This document shows, one piece after another, positions 6,763 to 15,199 of a stretch of 35,291 nucleotides of DNA. Under the pieces are notes generated by a model, which saw nothing but the letters and a program-made list of their open reading frames with translations, had not been told where the DNA came from and did no database searches. The stretch is taken from NCBI GenBank assembly GCA_016199985.1, contig JACQFQ010000029.1, positions 137,440 to 172,730 on the forward strand, read 5' to 3'. Position 1 is the stretch's first letter, and every line of letters starts with the position of its first letter. The position numbers and the translations under genes were made by a program. The DNA is from Verrucomicrobiota bacterium (GTDB taxonomy: Bacteria > Verrucomicrobiota > Verrucomicrobiia > Limisphaerales > UBA11320).

Positions 6763-7335
6763 ATGAAAACCGCTGTATTTATTGAACGCGACGCCATCCT
6801 CAATGAGGTGCGCGTCGGCCCCAAACATCAAATCACCCCCACGTCGACGGAAGAGTTTCGAGTGATTCGCGACGCCTTGGAGCCCTTAGGCCAGCTGAAG
6901 GCCGCCGGCCACCTTCTCATTGTCACCACCAATCAGCCCGGAGTCAGCCGGGGCACCCTGCCTCGTCGCGAGCTCGATCGCATGCATGACATCCTGCGCC
7001 GCGTTTTCCCCATCGATGACCTGATGCTCTGCACCCACGATGAGAATGATCGCTGCCCGTGCCGCAAACCCAAGCCTGGGCTGCTCATCGAGGCCGCTTT
7101 CAAGTGGCATATCGACCTGGATCGATCCTTTGTGATCAGCGACAAGTGGCAGGACGCCGAGGCCGCCCGCACCGCGGGATGCACATCCCTCCTCGTTCAG
7201 TCGCCTTGGGTGGGGCCGGTGCATCATGATTTCATCCTCCCCGAACTCGCGAGCGTCGTGGGAAAAGTGCTTCAGCTCTCGGGCGCCGGCGCCGGCGCCG
7301 TGAAGCCGCCGCGTCGCGCGGTTGCGATGCGATGA
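6763..7335 (+). CDS. HAD-IIIA (GmhB/HisB-N-like) protein with Asp-to-Glu change at the nucleophile
   Basis: A 190-residue protein with the layout of D-glycero-D-manno-heptose 1,7-bisphosphate 7-phosphatase. Motif II/zinc features are intact: IVTTNQPGVSRG (53-64), Cys90-x-His92...Cys98-x-Cys100 followed by RKPKPG (motif III Lys102), and motif IV VISDKWQDAEAARTAG (Asp127, Asp131). Motif I, normally F-L-D-R-D-G-T, is F-I-E-R-D-A-I-L (Glu8, Asp10): the phospho-accepting Asp is Glu and Gly-Thr is Ala-Ile; codons are ATT GAA CGC GAC GCC ATC. It may be inactive, slower, or act in another role. The tail after about 170 is low-complexity (SGAGAGAVKPPRRA), encoded by a GGCGCC repeat. It stands alone with no LPS-heptose genes nearby. 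Confidence 0.85.
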   Translation: MKTAVFIERDAILNEVRVGPKHQITPTSTEEFRVIRDALEPLGQLKAAGHLLIVTTNQPGVSRGTLPRRELDRMHDILRRVFPIDDLMLCTHDENDRCPCRKPKPGLLIEAAFKWHIDLDRSFVISDKWQDAEAARTAGCTSLLVQSPWVGPVHHDFILPELASVVGKVLQLSGAGAGAVKPPRRAVAMR

Positions 7336-7645
7336 GGTCCAGGCTGTCGTCAGCCGGCCCGTCCTGACTGGCCTTTGTCGGGAACACCGGGGACGGGATG
7401 GTCGTCCGCGGTCTTGAGGGGGAGACTCCAGGGGGTTGGAGCCCTGTGAGCGGTGAACCGCGCTCCGACGCCAAGGCAATACCTGTCCGGAGGGCCGGGA
7501 GCTTGCGATCTGAAAACCATCGTGGGCGCGTTGATCGACTGGATGAAAGGGGCCTTGTCGCCTCTGCGATATCCAACGCACTCCGCGGAAGCCACTTGGA
7601 TGAATGGCCCCGGCCGAGGTTCGATGGTTTTGCGGTCGCGGCCCG
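7336..7645. other. Intergenic stretch, no confident gene
   Basis: A 310-bp region between the HAD gene and the minus-strand 81-residue gene. Several frames stay open because of high GC (for example minus-strand 7350-7595, 81 codons), but none has recognisable protein character. The sequence contains several GC-rich short inverted segments around 7385-7480. A non-coding repeat or structured RNA cannot be excluded. Confidence 0.45.
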
Positions 7646-7891
7646 CTAGCTGGAAGCGCGGGGAGCTTGGCGTTTGATCAACTCCGCCTCGTTCTCCTTG
7701 AGCATCTTGGTGACTGCTGTAATTGGCGCAAGTGCCACAGCGATTCCTCGCTGGCCTTCTGTGCGGGGCCGACGGTAATGAGCGAGAGTCTTCCCCAACC
7801 GAACAATTTCAATGAATCCCTTGGGCAATCGCCACACTTGGCCGACTTCCAAAACCACGGGTGCCTTTGATTTCTTAGGAGTGCTTGCCAT
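7646..7891 (-). CDS. Small conserved-looking hypothetical protein (81 aa)
   Basis: The ATG at 7891 opens an 81-residue basic protein: MASTPKKSKAPVVLEVGQVW, then RLPKGFIEIVRLGKTLAHYR, a basic RTEGQRG turn, and an amphipathic helix TAVTKMLKENEAELIK. The 'VGQVW...IEIVRLGKxLxHYR' pattern looks like a compact beta-barrel and, from memory, resembles unnamed small proteins of Verrucomicrobiota, but I cannot verify this. Codon use is regular, and there is no competing gene on the other strand. No function is assigned. It is followed on the same strand by no gene until the rplI/prs operon region's opposite side. Confidence 0.65.
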   Translation of the reverse strand: MASTPKKSKAPVVLEVGQVWRLPKGFIEIVRLGKTLAHYRRPRTEGQRGIAVALAPITAVTKMLKENEAELIKRQAPRASS

Positions 7892-8027
7892 TGGTCAATA
7901 GAGTGTCAGTAACAGTGAACCATTCAAATCAAACGCCAAAAACTTGGGCGCGCGGAGAGTATTCCTGAGTCTTTTAACAAAGTCGATCCCGGATTGTCAC
8001 AAGTCTTGAAGCTTTTTCATGCCAACC

Positions 8028-8080
8028 CCCCGACTGCGCTAAGGAACTGACCGGCAGGCGTTAATCCAGTCGGGGTTTTG
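8028..8080. terminator. Hairpin with T-run, possible terminator downstream of the TRAP operon
   Basis: CCCCGACTG (8028-8036) and CAGTCGGGG (8067-8075) are perfectly complementary over 9 bp around a 30-base loop, followed on the plus strand by TTTTG. Both flanking genes lie on the minus strand. As a minus-strand terminator for the TRAP operon ending at 8105 it would have a stem but a poor T-tract, so its role is uncertain. Confidence 0.4.
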
Positions 8081-8104
8081 TGGCGAAAACTGGGGCAGGA
8101 GGAC

Positions 8105-9967
8105 TTACTTGCCCATCCATGTGGGCAACCACAAGGTCAGAGGCGGACAATAGGTGATCAGCAGGACGCCGACGGTGAGCACGAGGAGCATGGGCAGCAC
8201 CGCCCGGATCACCTCGCTCATCGGTTTCTTAAAGCGATAGGAGGAGAGGAAGAGGTTCATCCCCACGGGCGGAGTGAGAAACCCCAGCTCCATGTTCGCG
8301 AGGAAGATGATTCCGAAGTGAAGCGGATTGATCCCGAATTTCGACGCGATGGGGGCGAGAAGGGGGACGACCACCACAATCGCCGAGAAGATGTCCATCA
8401 AACATCCCACGATGAGGAGGAAACCATTCACGGCCAGCAGAAAGATGTAGGGCGAAGTGATCTTCGCGGTCACCCAATCTCCGAGGACGGTGGGGATGTT
8501 CGCGTCCACGAGCCAGTGGGTGAGTCCGAGCGCCACTCCGAGGATGAGCAGCACGCCGCCGATCAACAGTCCGCACTCCGTCATGACCCGGGGCAGATCA
8601 CGGACGATATGAAGGTCGCGATGAAGCACGGTTTGGGTGATCAGGGCGTAAAGAGCGGTCACGGCCGATGCCTCCACCGGCGTCGCCCATCCGCTGAACA
8701 TCGAGACCAGCGCGACAACGGGAACCAGCAGCTCCCACTGCGCGCCCACCAGCGAAGCCCATGCTTCACGCGCGTCGAAGCGATGCGCAGGCGCCTTCGT
8801 CTCGCCTCCGCTGCGAATTCCCCACCATGCGGTCAGGGCCACCAGGAGGATTCCGGGTCCGATCCCCGCCCAAAACATTTCTCGAAGCGTCAAGCTGGCC
8901 TGGGCGCTGGTGTTCGCCACGATCACGTAGAGGATCAAAGGGAGGCATGGCGGAAAGAGGAGTCCTAATGATCCGGCGCTCGTCAGAAGCCCCAGCGCGG
9001 CCCGCTCGGGGTAACGCGCGGAAACGAGCACCGGCATGAGTAATCCGCCGAGCGCTAGAATGGTGACGCCGGAGGCGCCCGTGAACGAGGTGAAGAACGC
9101 GCACACGAGCGCGGTGACGATCGCGGGACCGCCTCGCAGCGAGCCGAAGAAGGCTTGAAACACGCGGATGATCCGCTTGGACGCGCCGCCTTCCGCCAGG
9201 AAGTAACCGGCCAGGGTGAACAGTGGAATGCTCGGCAGCGTGGAGTTTGTGGACAGGGAATAGTGCTTGTTGGCGACGATCGCGACATTCTCCCCGTGTC
9301 CCCAGAACAGGATCAGCGCCGCGCCCGACAGCGTGACGAAGACCGGGGCGCCGAGGACGGTCGCCAGCGCGAGAACCCCCAACGCGGCAGGCCACCACTT
9401 TTCGGCGTCCAAGCCTCCCCACTGACCCACCGCCAGCAGCAGGGCCGCCACCGCCAGCGTCAGGCCCTTCTCGAGGAACGCGGCGCCGGAATGCCAGACG
9501 AGGCGCGCGGCGATCGAGGCGAATCCGATCGGGAGCGCGCATTGCACCCACCACTTGGGGATGCCGAGCGCGAGCTCCTGGGACAGCCGGCGTTCGCCGT
9601 CGATGAACCGAAGGCTTGCGACCACCAGCCAAACGCACACCGCCGCCGACCATCCCTGGCTCAGAACCGCGGCCGCCCGTCGCCATCGGCCCTTCAAGCT
9701 GTCGCTCAGGGGCGACAAAGCAAGGAGGCGTTGGTCGCGCGCGGCCAGCGCGCCGCCGACGACTCCCACCAGCAGCGTGAGGTGCTGGACGAGGGCGCTC
9801 ACGTTGGGAATTCCCCGGGCGGCGAACTTTCGGAGCAGAATCTCCAGGAGAGGCAGGAGCATCATCGCCGCGAGGGCGAGAACGACGATCGAGTTCTCCG
9901 CTTCGAGCCGCCATCGCTTCGATCCGCTGAATGAGCGGATGTCAAAGGTCGGGATTTCAGCGCTCAT
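8105..9967 (-). CDS. Fused TRAP transporter permease DctQ-DctM
   Basis: A 620-residue membrane protein combining both TRAP permease subunits. Residues about 1-165 form the four-helix small subunit (DctQ-like: ENSIVVLALAAMMLLPLLEI, FAARGIPNVSALVQHLTLLV, and WWVQCALPIGFASIAARLVW). From about 185 onward it is the large DctM subunit (GAPVFVTLSGAALILFWGHG, STLPSIPLFTLAGYFLAEGG, FTSFTGASGVTILALGGLLM, LLFPPCLPLILYVIVANTSA, and NMELGFLTPPVGMNLFLSSY). TRAP systems import organic acids or related ligands using a Na+ or H+ gradient. Eleven bp separate it from the upstream DctP-family gene. With the TatT-like lipoprotein, the three genes form a complete TPAT-type TRAP system. Substrate unknown. Confidence 0.93.
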   Translation of the reverse strand: MSAEIPTFDIRSFSGSKRWRLEAENSIVVLALAAMMLLPLLEILLRKFAARGIPNVSALVQHLTLLVGVVGGALAARDQRLLALSPLSDSLKGRWRRAAAVLSQGWSAAVCVWLVVASLRFIDGERRLSQELALGIPKWWVQCALPIGFASIAARLVWHSGAAFLEKGLTLAVAALLLAVGQWGGLDAEKWWPAALGVLALATVLGAPVFVTLSGAALILFWGHGENVAIVANKHYSLSTNSTLPSIPLFTLAGYFLAEGGASKRIIRVFQAFFGSLRGGPAIVTALVCAFFTSFTGASGVTILALGGLLMPVLVSARYPERAALGLLTSAGSLGLLFPPCLPLILYVIVANTSAQASLTLREMFWAGIGPGILLVALTAWWGIRSGGETKAPAHRFDAREAWASLVGAQWELLVPVVALVSMFSGWATPVEASAVTALYALITQTVLHRDLHIVRDLPRVMTECGLLIGGVLLILGVALGLTHWLVDANIPTVLGDWVTAKITSPYIFLLAVNGFLLIVGCLMDIFSAIVVVVPLLAPIASKFGINPLHFGIIFLANMELGFLTPPVGMNLFLSSYRFKKPMSEVIRAVLPMLLVLTVGVLLITYCPPLTLWLPTWMGK

Positions 9968-9978
9968 TCGTTGCGTCG

Positions 9979-11004
9979 TTAGCGAGCGGCGTTCGAAGCG
10001 CGGTATTCCGTCAGATGGCCTCGCACGGCATCGAAGAACTCAGCGGGGACGATCGGGCCGCGGACGCGATCGCGGATTTGGTCCGCCGCCGACTCCCAGA
10101 GCGCCTGGACTTCGGCCGAGACGGGATGCACCGTCAGCTTGCGCTTCTGCATGGCGCGCACCGACTCCGTGGCCTCGGCACGCGCGCGAGTCTTCACTTC
10201 CCGGCCCACCGCCTCCGCGATCGTCATGCAATCAGCCTGGAGCGGCGGCGGGATCTTGTTCCACGTGGCCTTCGAGATCACAATCGCGCCCACCAGCGGC
10301 GCCCAGTTGAGATCGAGCATGTGGGGCGCGACGTTGTCGATCTGGGCCGCGAGCGCGAAGAAGGGGGGCATCGGGCAGGCTGTGATGATGCCGGTGCCGA
10401 GGCTCGAGAAGATTTCCGAGGGCTCCAACGAGACGGGGTTGAATCCGCCCGCCTTCCAGGCTTCAAACTCTCCCTGGCCTCCCGCCCAGCTGAACACGCG
10501 CAACTTTTTCAAGTCATCGGGCTTCTCGACAGGGCGCTTCGAAAAGATCCGCACCCAGCCCGAATCGGTCCAGAACAGCACCATGAATCCTTTGGCGGCC
10601 AGCTTCGCCTCGAGCAGAGGGCGCATCTTCTCGGTCACGTAATCGACCTCCGCCAGGGTCCGGAACGTCATGGGCATGCTTTGCAGCGCGGTCACGGAGG
10701 GCTCGATCTGCGCGAGCCCCGACGCGGTCAACAGCCCGGCGTGGAGATTGCCGGTCGCCATCGCGCTGACCATCTCCGACTCCGAGCCCTGCCGTCCGTC
10801 CGGATAAATCACGAGCTGCAGCGCGCCCCCGGACGCCTTCGCCCATTGGTCGCGGAGCAACAGCAGCTGTTTGTGGTACGAGGTGCCTGTCGGCGCGAGT
10901 GTTCCCAGCTTGATCGTGGTTTTCTTGAGCTCGGCCGCGGGCAGCGGAAGGGCGGGCAAGGAAAGCGCGGCGGCCAGGGCTAGAATCGAAACGAACGATC
11001 TCAT
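9979..11004 (-). CDS. TRAP transporter substrate-binding protein, DctP family (TatP-like)
   Basis: A 341-residue periplasmic binding protein. The ATG at 11004 gives a Sec signal peptide (MRSFVSILALAAALSLPALP, then LPAAE); the frame is open upstream but that overlaps the tatT-like gene. Mature-domain features: IKLGTLAPTGTSYHKQL, WAKASGGALQLVIYPDGRQG, AMATGNLHAGLLTASGLAQI, MTFRTLAEVDYVTEKM, KPDDLKKLRVFSWAGG, and a C-terminal helix with KTRARAEATESVRAMQKRKL, matching DctP/TAXI-like folds of about 330 residues. The start ATG overlaps the stop TGA of the TatT-like gene, so the binding protein and the TPR lipoprotein are made in a fixed ratio. In Treponema pallidum, TatP-TatT pairs have been described as complexes. 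Confidence 0.9.
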   Translation of the reverse strand: MRSFVSILALAAALSLPALPLPAAELKKTTIKLGTLAPTGTSYHKQLLLLRDQWAKASGGALQLVIYPDGRQGSESEMVSAMATGNLHAGLLTASGLAQIEPSVTALQSMPMTFRTLAEVDYVTEKMRPLLEAKLAAKGFMVLFWTDSGWVRIFSKRPVEKPDDLKKLRVFSWAGGQGEFEAWKAGGFNPVSLEPSEIFSSLGTGIITACPMPPFFALAAQIDNVAPHMLDLNWAPLVGAIVISKATWNKIPPPLQADCMTIAEAVGREVKTRARAEATESVRAMQKRKLTVHPVSAEVQALWESAADQIRDRVRGPIVPAEFFDAVRGHLTEYRASNAAR

Positions 11005-11975
11005 GGGGCGGGTTTGGTTTTGGAGATGAACAACTCGTCGACCCGGCTCAACAGCCATCGGGCCCGACGTTGCATGATCAGGTTCTCCAGTCGGAACTCC
11101 GGACGCGCGTCCGGGTTGATTTGCAGGGCTGATTGAAGAAGCGACTCGAACCGGCCGCGGTCCTGGGCGCTGACGCAAATGGACTCCGCGAGGCTGACGT
11201 AGGGCCCGGCCGATTGCCGGCTGGAAAGAGCAAGGGCCCGCTCGAAATGTTCCTGCGCCTTCGCGGGAGCGAGCGTCGCTGCGCCCGGCCTCAGCGGCTC
11301 GTAGAGGATGAAGAAGCCATGAAGACTCCCGTTGTTCCATGATTCATCCAGGGAAAGAGCGCGCTCCATCAGAGCCTCCACCAAAGGCAGATCTCCGATC
11401 AAGTCGGGCTGATCCTTCCCCTGAGCGATGGCCGCGGCCCAGCTGGCGCCAAGCCAGTAGAGGAGGGGAACATCGCGGCGGGCGAGCGGCTGAAGGGCCT
11501 CCGCGGTCCGCTCCCGCAGCCGATGCTCAAATCCCGCATGCCGGACTTCCAGCCCGCGGAACGCGTGATCCCTCGCGCGGAGATAGAGACGTCGGGCGCG
11601 CTGACGCAGTTGCTCGCTGGCGGTGGAGTCCGTGGTTTCGCGTTCTTCGGCCGCGGATTGCACAAAAGCGAACGCATATTGCGTGAATCCCGAGGCCGCG
11701 GCTGTGCGGAGCCCGACATGTCTCGGGGACTCCGCGAGCAGGGCCTCCATGGTTTTCAGGCTGAAGGGAGCGGCGTCCCGGATCAGGTCGGGGTCGTCGT
11801 CGCTGGAGAAACTCGTTCCGCCGGAGGCCAGGGCGTCGCCCAACCGGTTTACGGCGAAGCGTCGCGCCGAGCATCCGCTGGCGCCCGCTAGAACAAGCCC
11901 CCAACAAAGGACCCATGCCCACGCGCTCGCGACGCGGATCCCTGCGGGCCTGCCCTGAGTCTTGATTCCATTCAT
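11001..11975 (-). CDS. TatT-like TRAP-associated TPR lipoprotein
   Basis: A 324-residue lipoprotein: a hydrophobic signal (about 14-31) ends in the lipobox A-S-G-C with lipidated Cys35. The mature protein is all-helical with TPR-like repeats; recognisable stretches include KTMEALLAESPRHVGLRTAA, YAFAFVQSAAEE, RARRLYLRARDHAFRGLEVR, LLYWLGASWAAAIAQGKDQP, MERALSLDESWNNGSLHGFF and AKAQEHFERALALSSRQSAG. This is the pattern of the TAtT family (T. pallidum Tp0956-like), which binds the DctP-type partner and may form a pore for hydrophobic ligands. First gene of the operon, overlapping the DctP gene by 4 bp (ATGA). Its promoter should lie in 11976-12172. Confidence 0.88.
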   Translation of the reverse strand: MNGIKTQGRPAGIRVASAWAWVLCWGLVLAGASGCSARRFAVNRLGDALASGGTSFSSDDDPDLIRDAAPFSLKTMEALLAESPRHVGLRTAAASGFTQYAFAFVQSAAEERETTDSTASEQLRQRARRLYLRARDHAFRGLEVRHAGFEHRLRERTAEALQPLARRDVPLLYWLGASWAAAIAQGKDQPDLIGDLPLVEALMERALSLDESWNNGSLHGFFILYEPLRPGAATLAPAKAQEHFERALALSSRQSAGPYVSLAESICVSAQDRGRFESLLQSALQINPDARPEFRLENLIMQRRARWLLSRVDELFISKTKPAP

Positions 11976-12172
11976 CGGTGCGCGTGCGTTTTAGTCAGTG
12001 AGACGCCGATTTGCCACTATTTCCTGGAAAGCCCTTTGTCTCGAAACCAGACACCCTCGCTTGATTTCATTCCATCCCTCACCTAGGTTCCATCGAACGC
12101 CGCTAAGGTTTCTTGATCGGGGATTAATGCCTGGGCGCGTTTGTTCCGAATTGTCATGTAGCAGTACTGATC
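11976..12172. promoter_or_regulatory. Divergent intergenic region (TRAP operon / lysyl-oxidase-like gene)
   Basis: This 197-bp gap lies between the tatT-like gene (minus) and the lysyl-oxidase-like gene (plus). It is less GC-rich than its surroundings, as expected for promoters, but I cannot defend particular boxes. Confidence 0.4.
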
Positions 12173-15067
12173 ATGAGTCGTACGTCGAGAGAGGACCCCC
12201 GACCCTACGGGAAAGGGAGAGAGCAATCGTGCCAGAGGCCCGCCTTGGCGGCTTTGTCGACGACTTTTCTTCTCCGCCGGGCTGCCTGGAGACCCCCTTT
12301 CACCCTCCTCTCCCTTCGCCTCTGCCTCGCGCTTGTGGCTCTGCTCGTTTTTGCCCCCGATTTCACCTCCGCTGTCGCCGCCCCTCCGCCGAATGACAAC
12401 TTCGCGAGCGCCCGATTGCTCACGGGCGGGAGCGGCAGCGTGGCGGGAACCAATGAGGAGGCGACGCGGGAGGCCGACGAGCTCGATCATGCTGGAAACC
12501 CCGGCGGCAAGTCCGTGTGGTACGTCTGGCACTGCAGCAGCGGCGGAACTCTCAGCGTCGCGCTGGTCAACGCGGGCTTCGGCTATGCCCTGGCGGTCTA
12601 CACCGGCAAGTCGATGGACTCCCTGACACCGATCACGAGTTCGCAGAGCTCATCCCTGAGCCTGTCGCTGACGCCTGGAACCGTTTATCGCATCGCCGTT
12701 GACGGCCTGGACGGCGCATCAGGCTCGTTCGACCTGCGTTGGAAGCAAACGCTGCTGCCCGGGAGGGGACCGGATCTGACGGTCCCTCGCGAGCTGATCC
12801 AGCTGAAGATCGCTGAGCAGAACTTTCCCGCCTCCGACTGCGAGGTCTCCGAGCATTGCGTGGCGCAGGGCAAGCGCCGGCTCCTGCGATTCGACATGCA
12901 TACGGTCAATATCGGCACGGAGGACCTGGTCTTCGGGCCGCCCGGGGACAGCCCGCTGTTCCAATTTGCCCCCTGCCATAACCACTACCATTTCGAGGCG
13001 CTGGCCGCTTATCGCGTGCTCACCATCAGCAATGAGCTTGTCCGGGTGGGCAATAAATTTGGCTTTTGTCTCGAGGACGTTCTCAACACGAGCGGCATCC
13101 CGGGCGCCCCGAAGACCTACAGTTGCGACTACCAGGGCATTCAGGCTGGCTGGAGCGATATCTACAACGCCGACCTCCCCTGCCAGTATGTCGATCTCAC
13201 CGGCCTCCCGCCCGGGGACTACCAGCTCGAGATCGAGCTGGATCCCTTGAAGCAAATTCCTGAGAGCAACGAGGAAAACAACCTGATTCGCGTTCCGTTT
13301 TATCTGCCGCCCACCTGCTCCGGGCCCCCGTCGAACGACGCGTTCCTGGACGCACAGCCGCTGGTGGGCCGCGTTGTGACCGCCCTGGGCGACACGACTT
13401 GCGCGACGCGACAGAGCGGCGAGCCGTCGCACGCGCCCGATGACGGCGGACTGCCTTCCCGCTCCATCTGGTTCAGCTGGGTCGCGCCCGACGCTTTGCC
13501 CGTGGTCATGAGCACGGAAGGCAGCGCGTTCGACACGGTCCTCGCTGTCTACGAGGGAAGCACCGTGGATCCCCACGGCAACAACCGCGTTGCGAACAAC
13601 AACGACATCGCCAAGTTTGTGAAGCAGTCGCGCGTGAGTTTCGTGCCGGTCGCCGGACGGAGGTACTCCATCGCCGTGGATGGCTCCGAGCAGTCCGATG
13701 GCGTGCAGGGGGGGCTTGTGGTGATCAATATCAATCCCTCCGGGAATGACGCCTTCGGGTCGTGCGAACCGCTGTCGGGCGGTTCGGGGACCGCGCTGGG
13801 CAGCATTTTGAACGCGACCATCGAGGACGCCGAGCCCGCTTTCATCGCTTCCGCCTCGGACGCCTCCGTTTGGTACTGCTGGACCGCGCCCTCGACCGAC
13901 ACCTATTCCTTCGACACCGTGGGCAGCGCTTTCAACACTTTGCTGGCTGTCTACACCGGCGCCAGCCTCGACGCGCTCTCCGTGGTGGCAAGCGATGACG
14001 ATTCCGGTGGCGTGGGGACCAGTCGCGTCACTTTTCAAGCGAGCGCGGGCACGGAGTATCGCGTGGCGGTCGCCGCGAAGAAAGGCCTCGCCGATCCCAT
14101 CACGACAGCCGTGTACCAGCTGAGCTGGAGGGGCTCGAGCCCCTCCATCGCGCCCGTCATCGTGACGCAGCCCGGCAGCGTGACCACCTTCGTCGGCGGC
14201 GAGGCCACTTTCAGCGTGGGCGTCAAGGGTTCCGTGCCGCTCAGCTACCGATGGTTTCACGGATCCGACCCCATGTCGGATGGGCCCAACGCCACTGGAT
14301 CGGAGACAGCGACGCTTCATCTGACGCAGCTGCTGGAATCCGACCGTGGCGTCTATCGCGTTCACGTCAGCAATCCGGTGTCCAGCGTTGACAGCGTGAG
14401 CGTGAACCTCGTGGCCGCCACCCCGAACCGCGTCGTCTTCGTCGAGCCGATGACGGTGGTTTCGGGCTCGATGCCCGTGGTGGGTGTTTCGATGGCCGCG
14501 CGGGGCGGGGAGAACAGCCTGCGTTTCTCCCTCAGCTACGACCCCGCCCTGCTCATGGATCCCCTCGTGCAGCTCGCCTCGGATCTGCCCATGGGCTCTC
14601 AACTTGAGGTGGACGCGACCCAGAGCGCGTTTGGCTGGCTCGGGCTTCGGATTCAGTTGCCGCCCGGCGCGTCGCCTCCGCTCAACAATATCCGTCTGGC
14701 TTGGGCGCAGTTTCAGCTCGCGGGCGGATTGATGCCGGATCAGAGGCTCTCGATTTGTTTCGAGGATGAGCCGGTGGCCCGCGAGGTCCGCGCGGAAGAC
14801 GGGAGCCTGCTGCCCGCTCTCTACGCCTGCGGCAATCTGATCGTTTCCGAGCACAGCGTGCTTTCGGGAAGGTTTCGCGACGACGGCGTTTTCGAGCTCA
14901 CGCTCCAGGGCACGCCGGACGCGCCTTACGAGTTCCAGTTTTCGACGGACCTCGTCAGCTGGTCCATCCTCGACACGCAGTCGAACACGCCCTCAGGGGC
15001 GCTGGTCATCGTCGATGACCTGAATCACCAGCTCAGCCAGTGCTTCTATCGAGCGGTGAGAAAGTAG
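12173..15067 (+). CDS. Secreted multidomain lysyl-oxidase-like protein
   Basis: A 964-residue exported protein. The hydrophobic signal core is LCLALVALLVFAPDF (about 49-63); the 48 residues before it are unusually long, so the true start may be downstream. Domain order: PPNDNFASARLL beta domain (about 70-192); lysyl oxidase domain (about 198-376) with Cu ligands in C-H-N-H-Y-H (His269, 271, 273), GNKFGFCLED (Lys295) and DIYNADLPCQY (Tyr331), then LPPGDYQLEI and PESNEENN; two more SVWYxW/SIWFSW-type beta repeats (about 385-655); an Ig-like domain (about 662-755, FSVGVKGSVPLSYRWFHGSD); a cohesin-like beta domain (about 760-900); and the terminal module YEFQFSTDLVSW...CFYRAVRK. Lys295 and Tyr331 match the LTQ cofactor pair of animal LOX (320/355) in spacing and context, so it may oxidise protein amines outside the cell. 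Confidence 0.85.
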   Translation: MSRTSREDPRPYGKGREQSCQRPALAALSTTFLLRRAAWRPPFTLLSLRLCLALVALLVFAPDFTSAVAAPPPNDNFASARLLTGGSGSVAGTNEEATREADELDHAGNPGGKSVWYVWHCSSGGTLSVALVNAGFGYALAVYTGKSMDSLTPITSSQSSSLSLSLTPGTVYRIAVDGLDGASGSFDLRWKQTLLPGRGPDLTVPRELIQLKIAEQNFPASDCEVSEHCVAQGKRRLLRFDMHTVNIGTEDLVFGPPGDSPLFQFAPCHNHYHFEALAAYRVLTISNELVRVGNKFGFCLEDVLNTSGIPGAPKTYSCDYQGIQAGWSDIYNADLPCQYVDLTGLPPGDYQLEIELDPLKQIPESNEENNLIRVPFYLPPTCSGPPSNDAFLDAQPLVGRVVTALGDTTCATRQSGEPSHAPDDGGLPSRSIWFSWVAPDALPVVMSTEGSAFDTVLAVYEGSTVDPHGNNRVANNNDIAKFVKQSRVSFVPVAGRRYSIAVDGSEQSDGVQGGLVVININPSGNDAFGSCEPLSGGSGTALGSILNATIEDAEPAFIASASDASVWYCWTAPSTDTYSFDTVGSAFNTLLAVYTGASLDALSVVASDDDSGGVGTSRVTFQASAGTEYRVAVAAKKGLADPITTAVYQLSWRGSSPSIAPVIVTQPGSVTTFVGGEATFSVGVKGSVPLSYRWFHGSDPMSDGPNATGSETATLHLTQLLESDRGVYRVHVSNPVSSVDSVSVNLVAATPNRVVFVEPMTVVSGSMPVVGVSMAARGGENSLRFSLSYDPALLMDPLVQLASDLPMGSQLEVDATQSAFGWLGLRIQLPPGASPPLNNIRLAWAQFQLAGGLMPDQRLSICFEDEPVAREVRAEDGSLLPALYACGNLIVSEHSVLSGRFRDDGVFELTLQGTPDAPYEFQFSTDLVSWSILDTQSNTPSGALVIVDDLNHQLSQCFYRAVRK

Positions 15068-15199
15068 CCGCGAGAGCTCAAGAGTTCCTTAAGAGCCATC
15101 CGATAGAAGACTGAGGTCGCGTGGAGACCCCGGCGACGGCGGCAAAGGACGACAGGCGCGAAACAGGAAGCGCACGAAGGACGCGGAAGCGAACGGCAC

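Noticed and set aside
12719..14854. 711-codon open frame on the minus strand inside the lysyl-oxidase-like gene
   Set aside because: The plus strand codes for recognisable domains over the whole stretch; the antisense peptide is rich in Arg/Gly/His/Ala without motifs.
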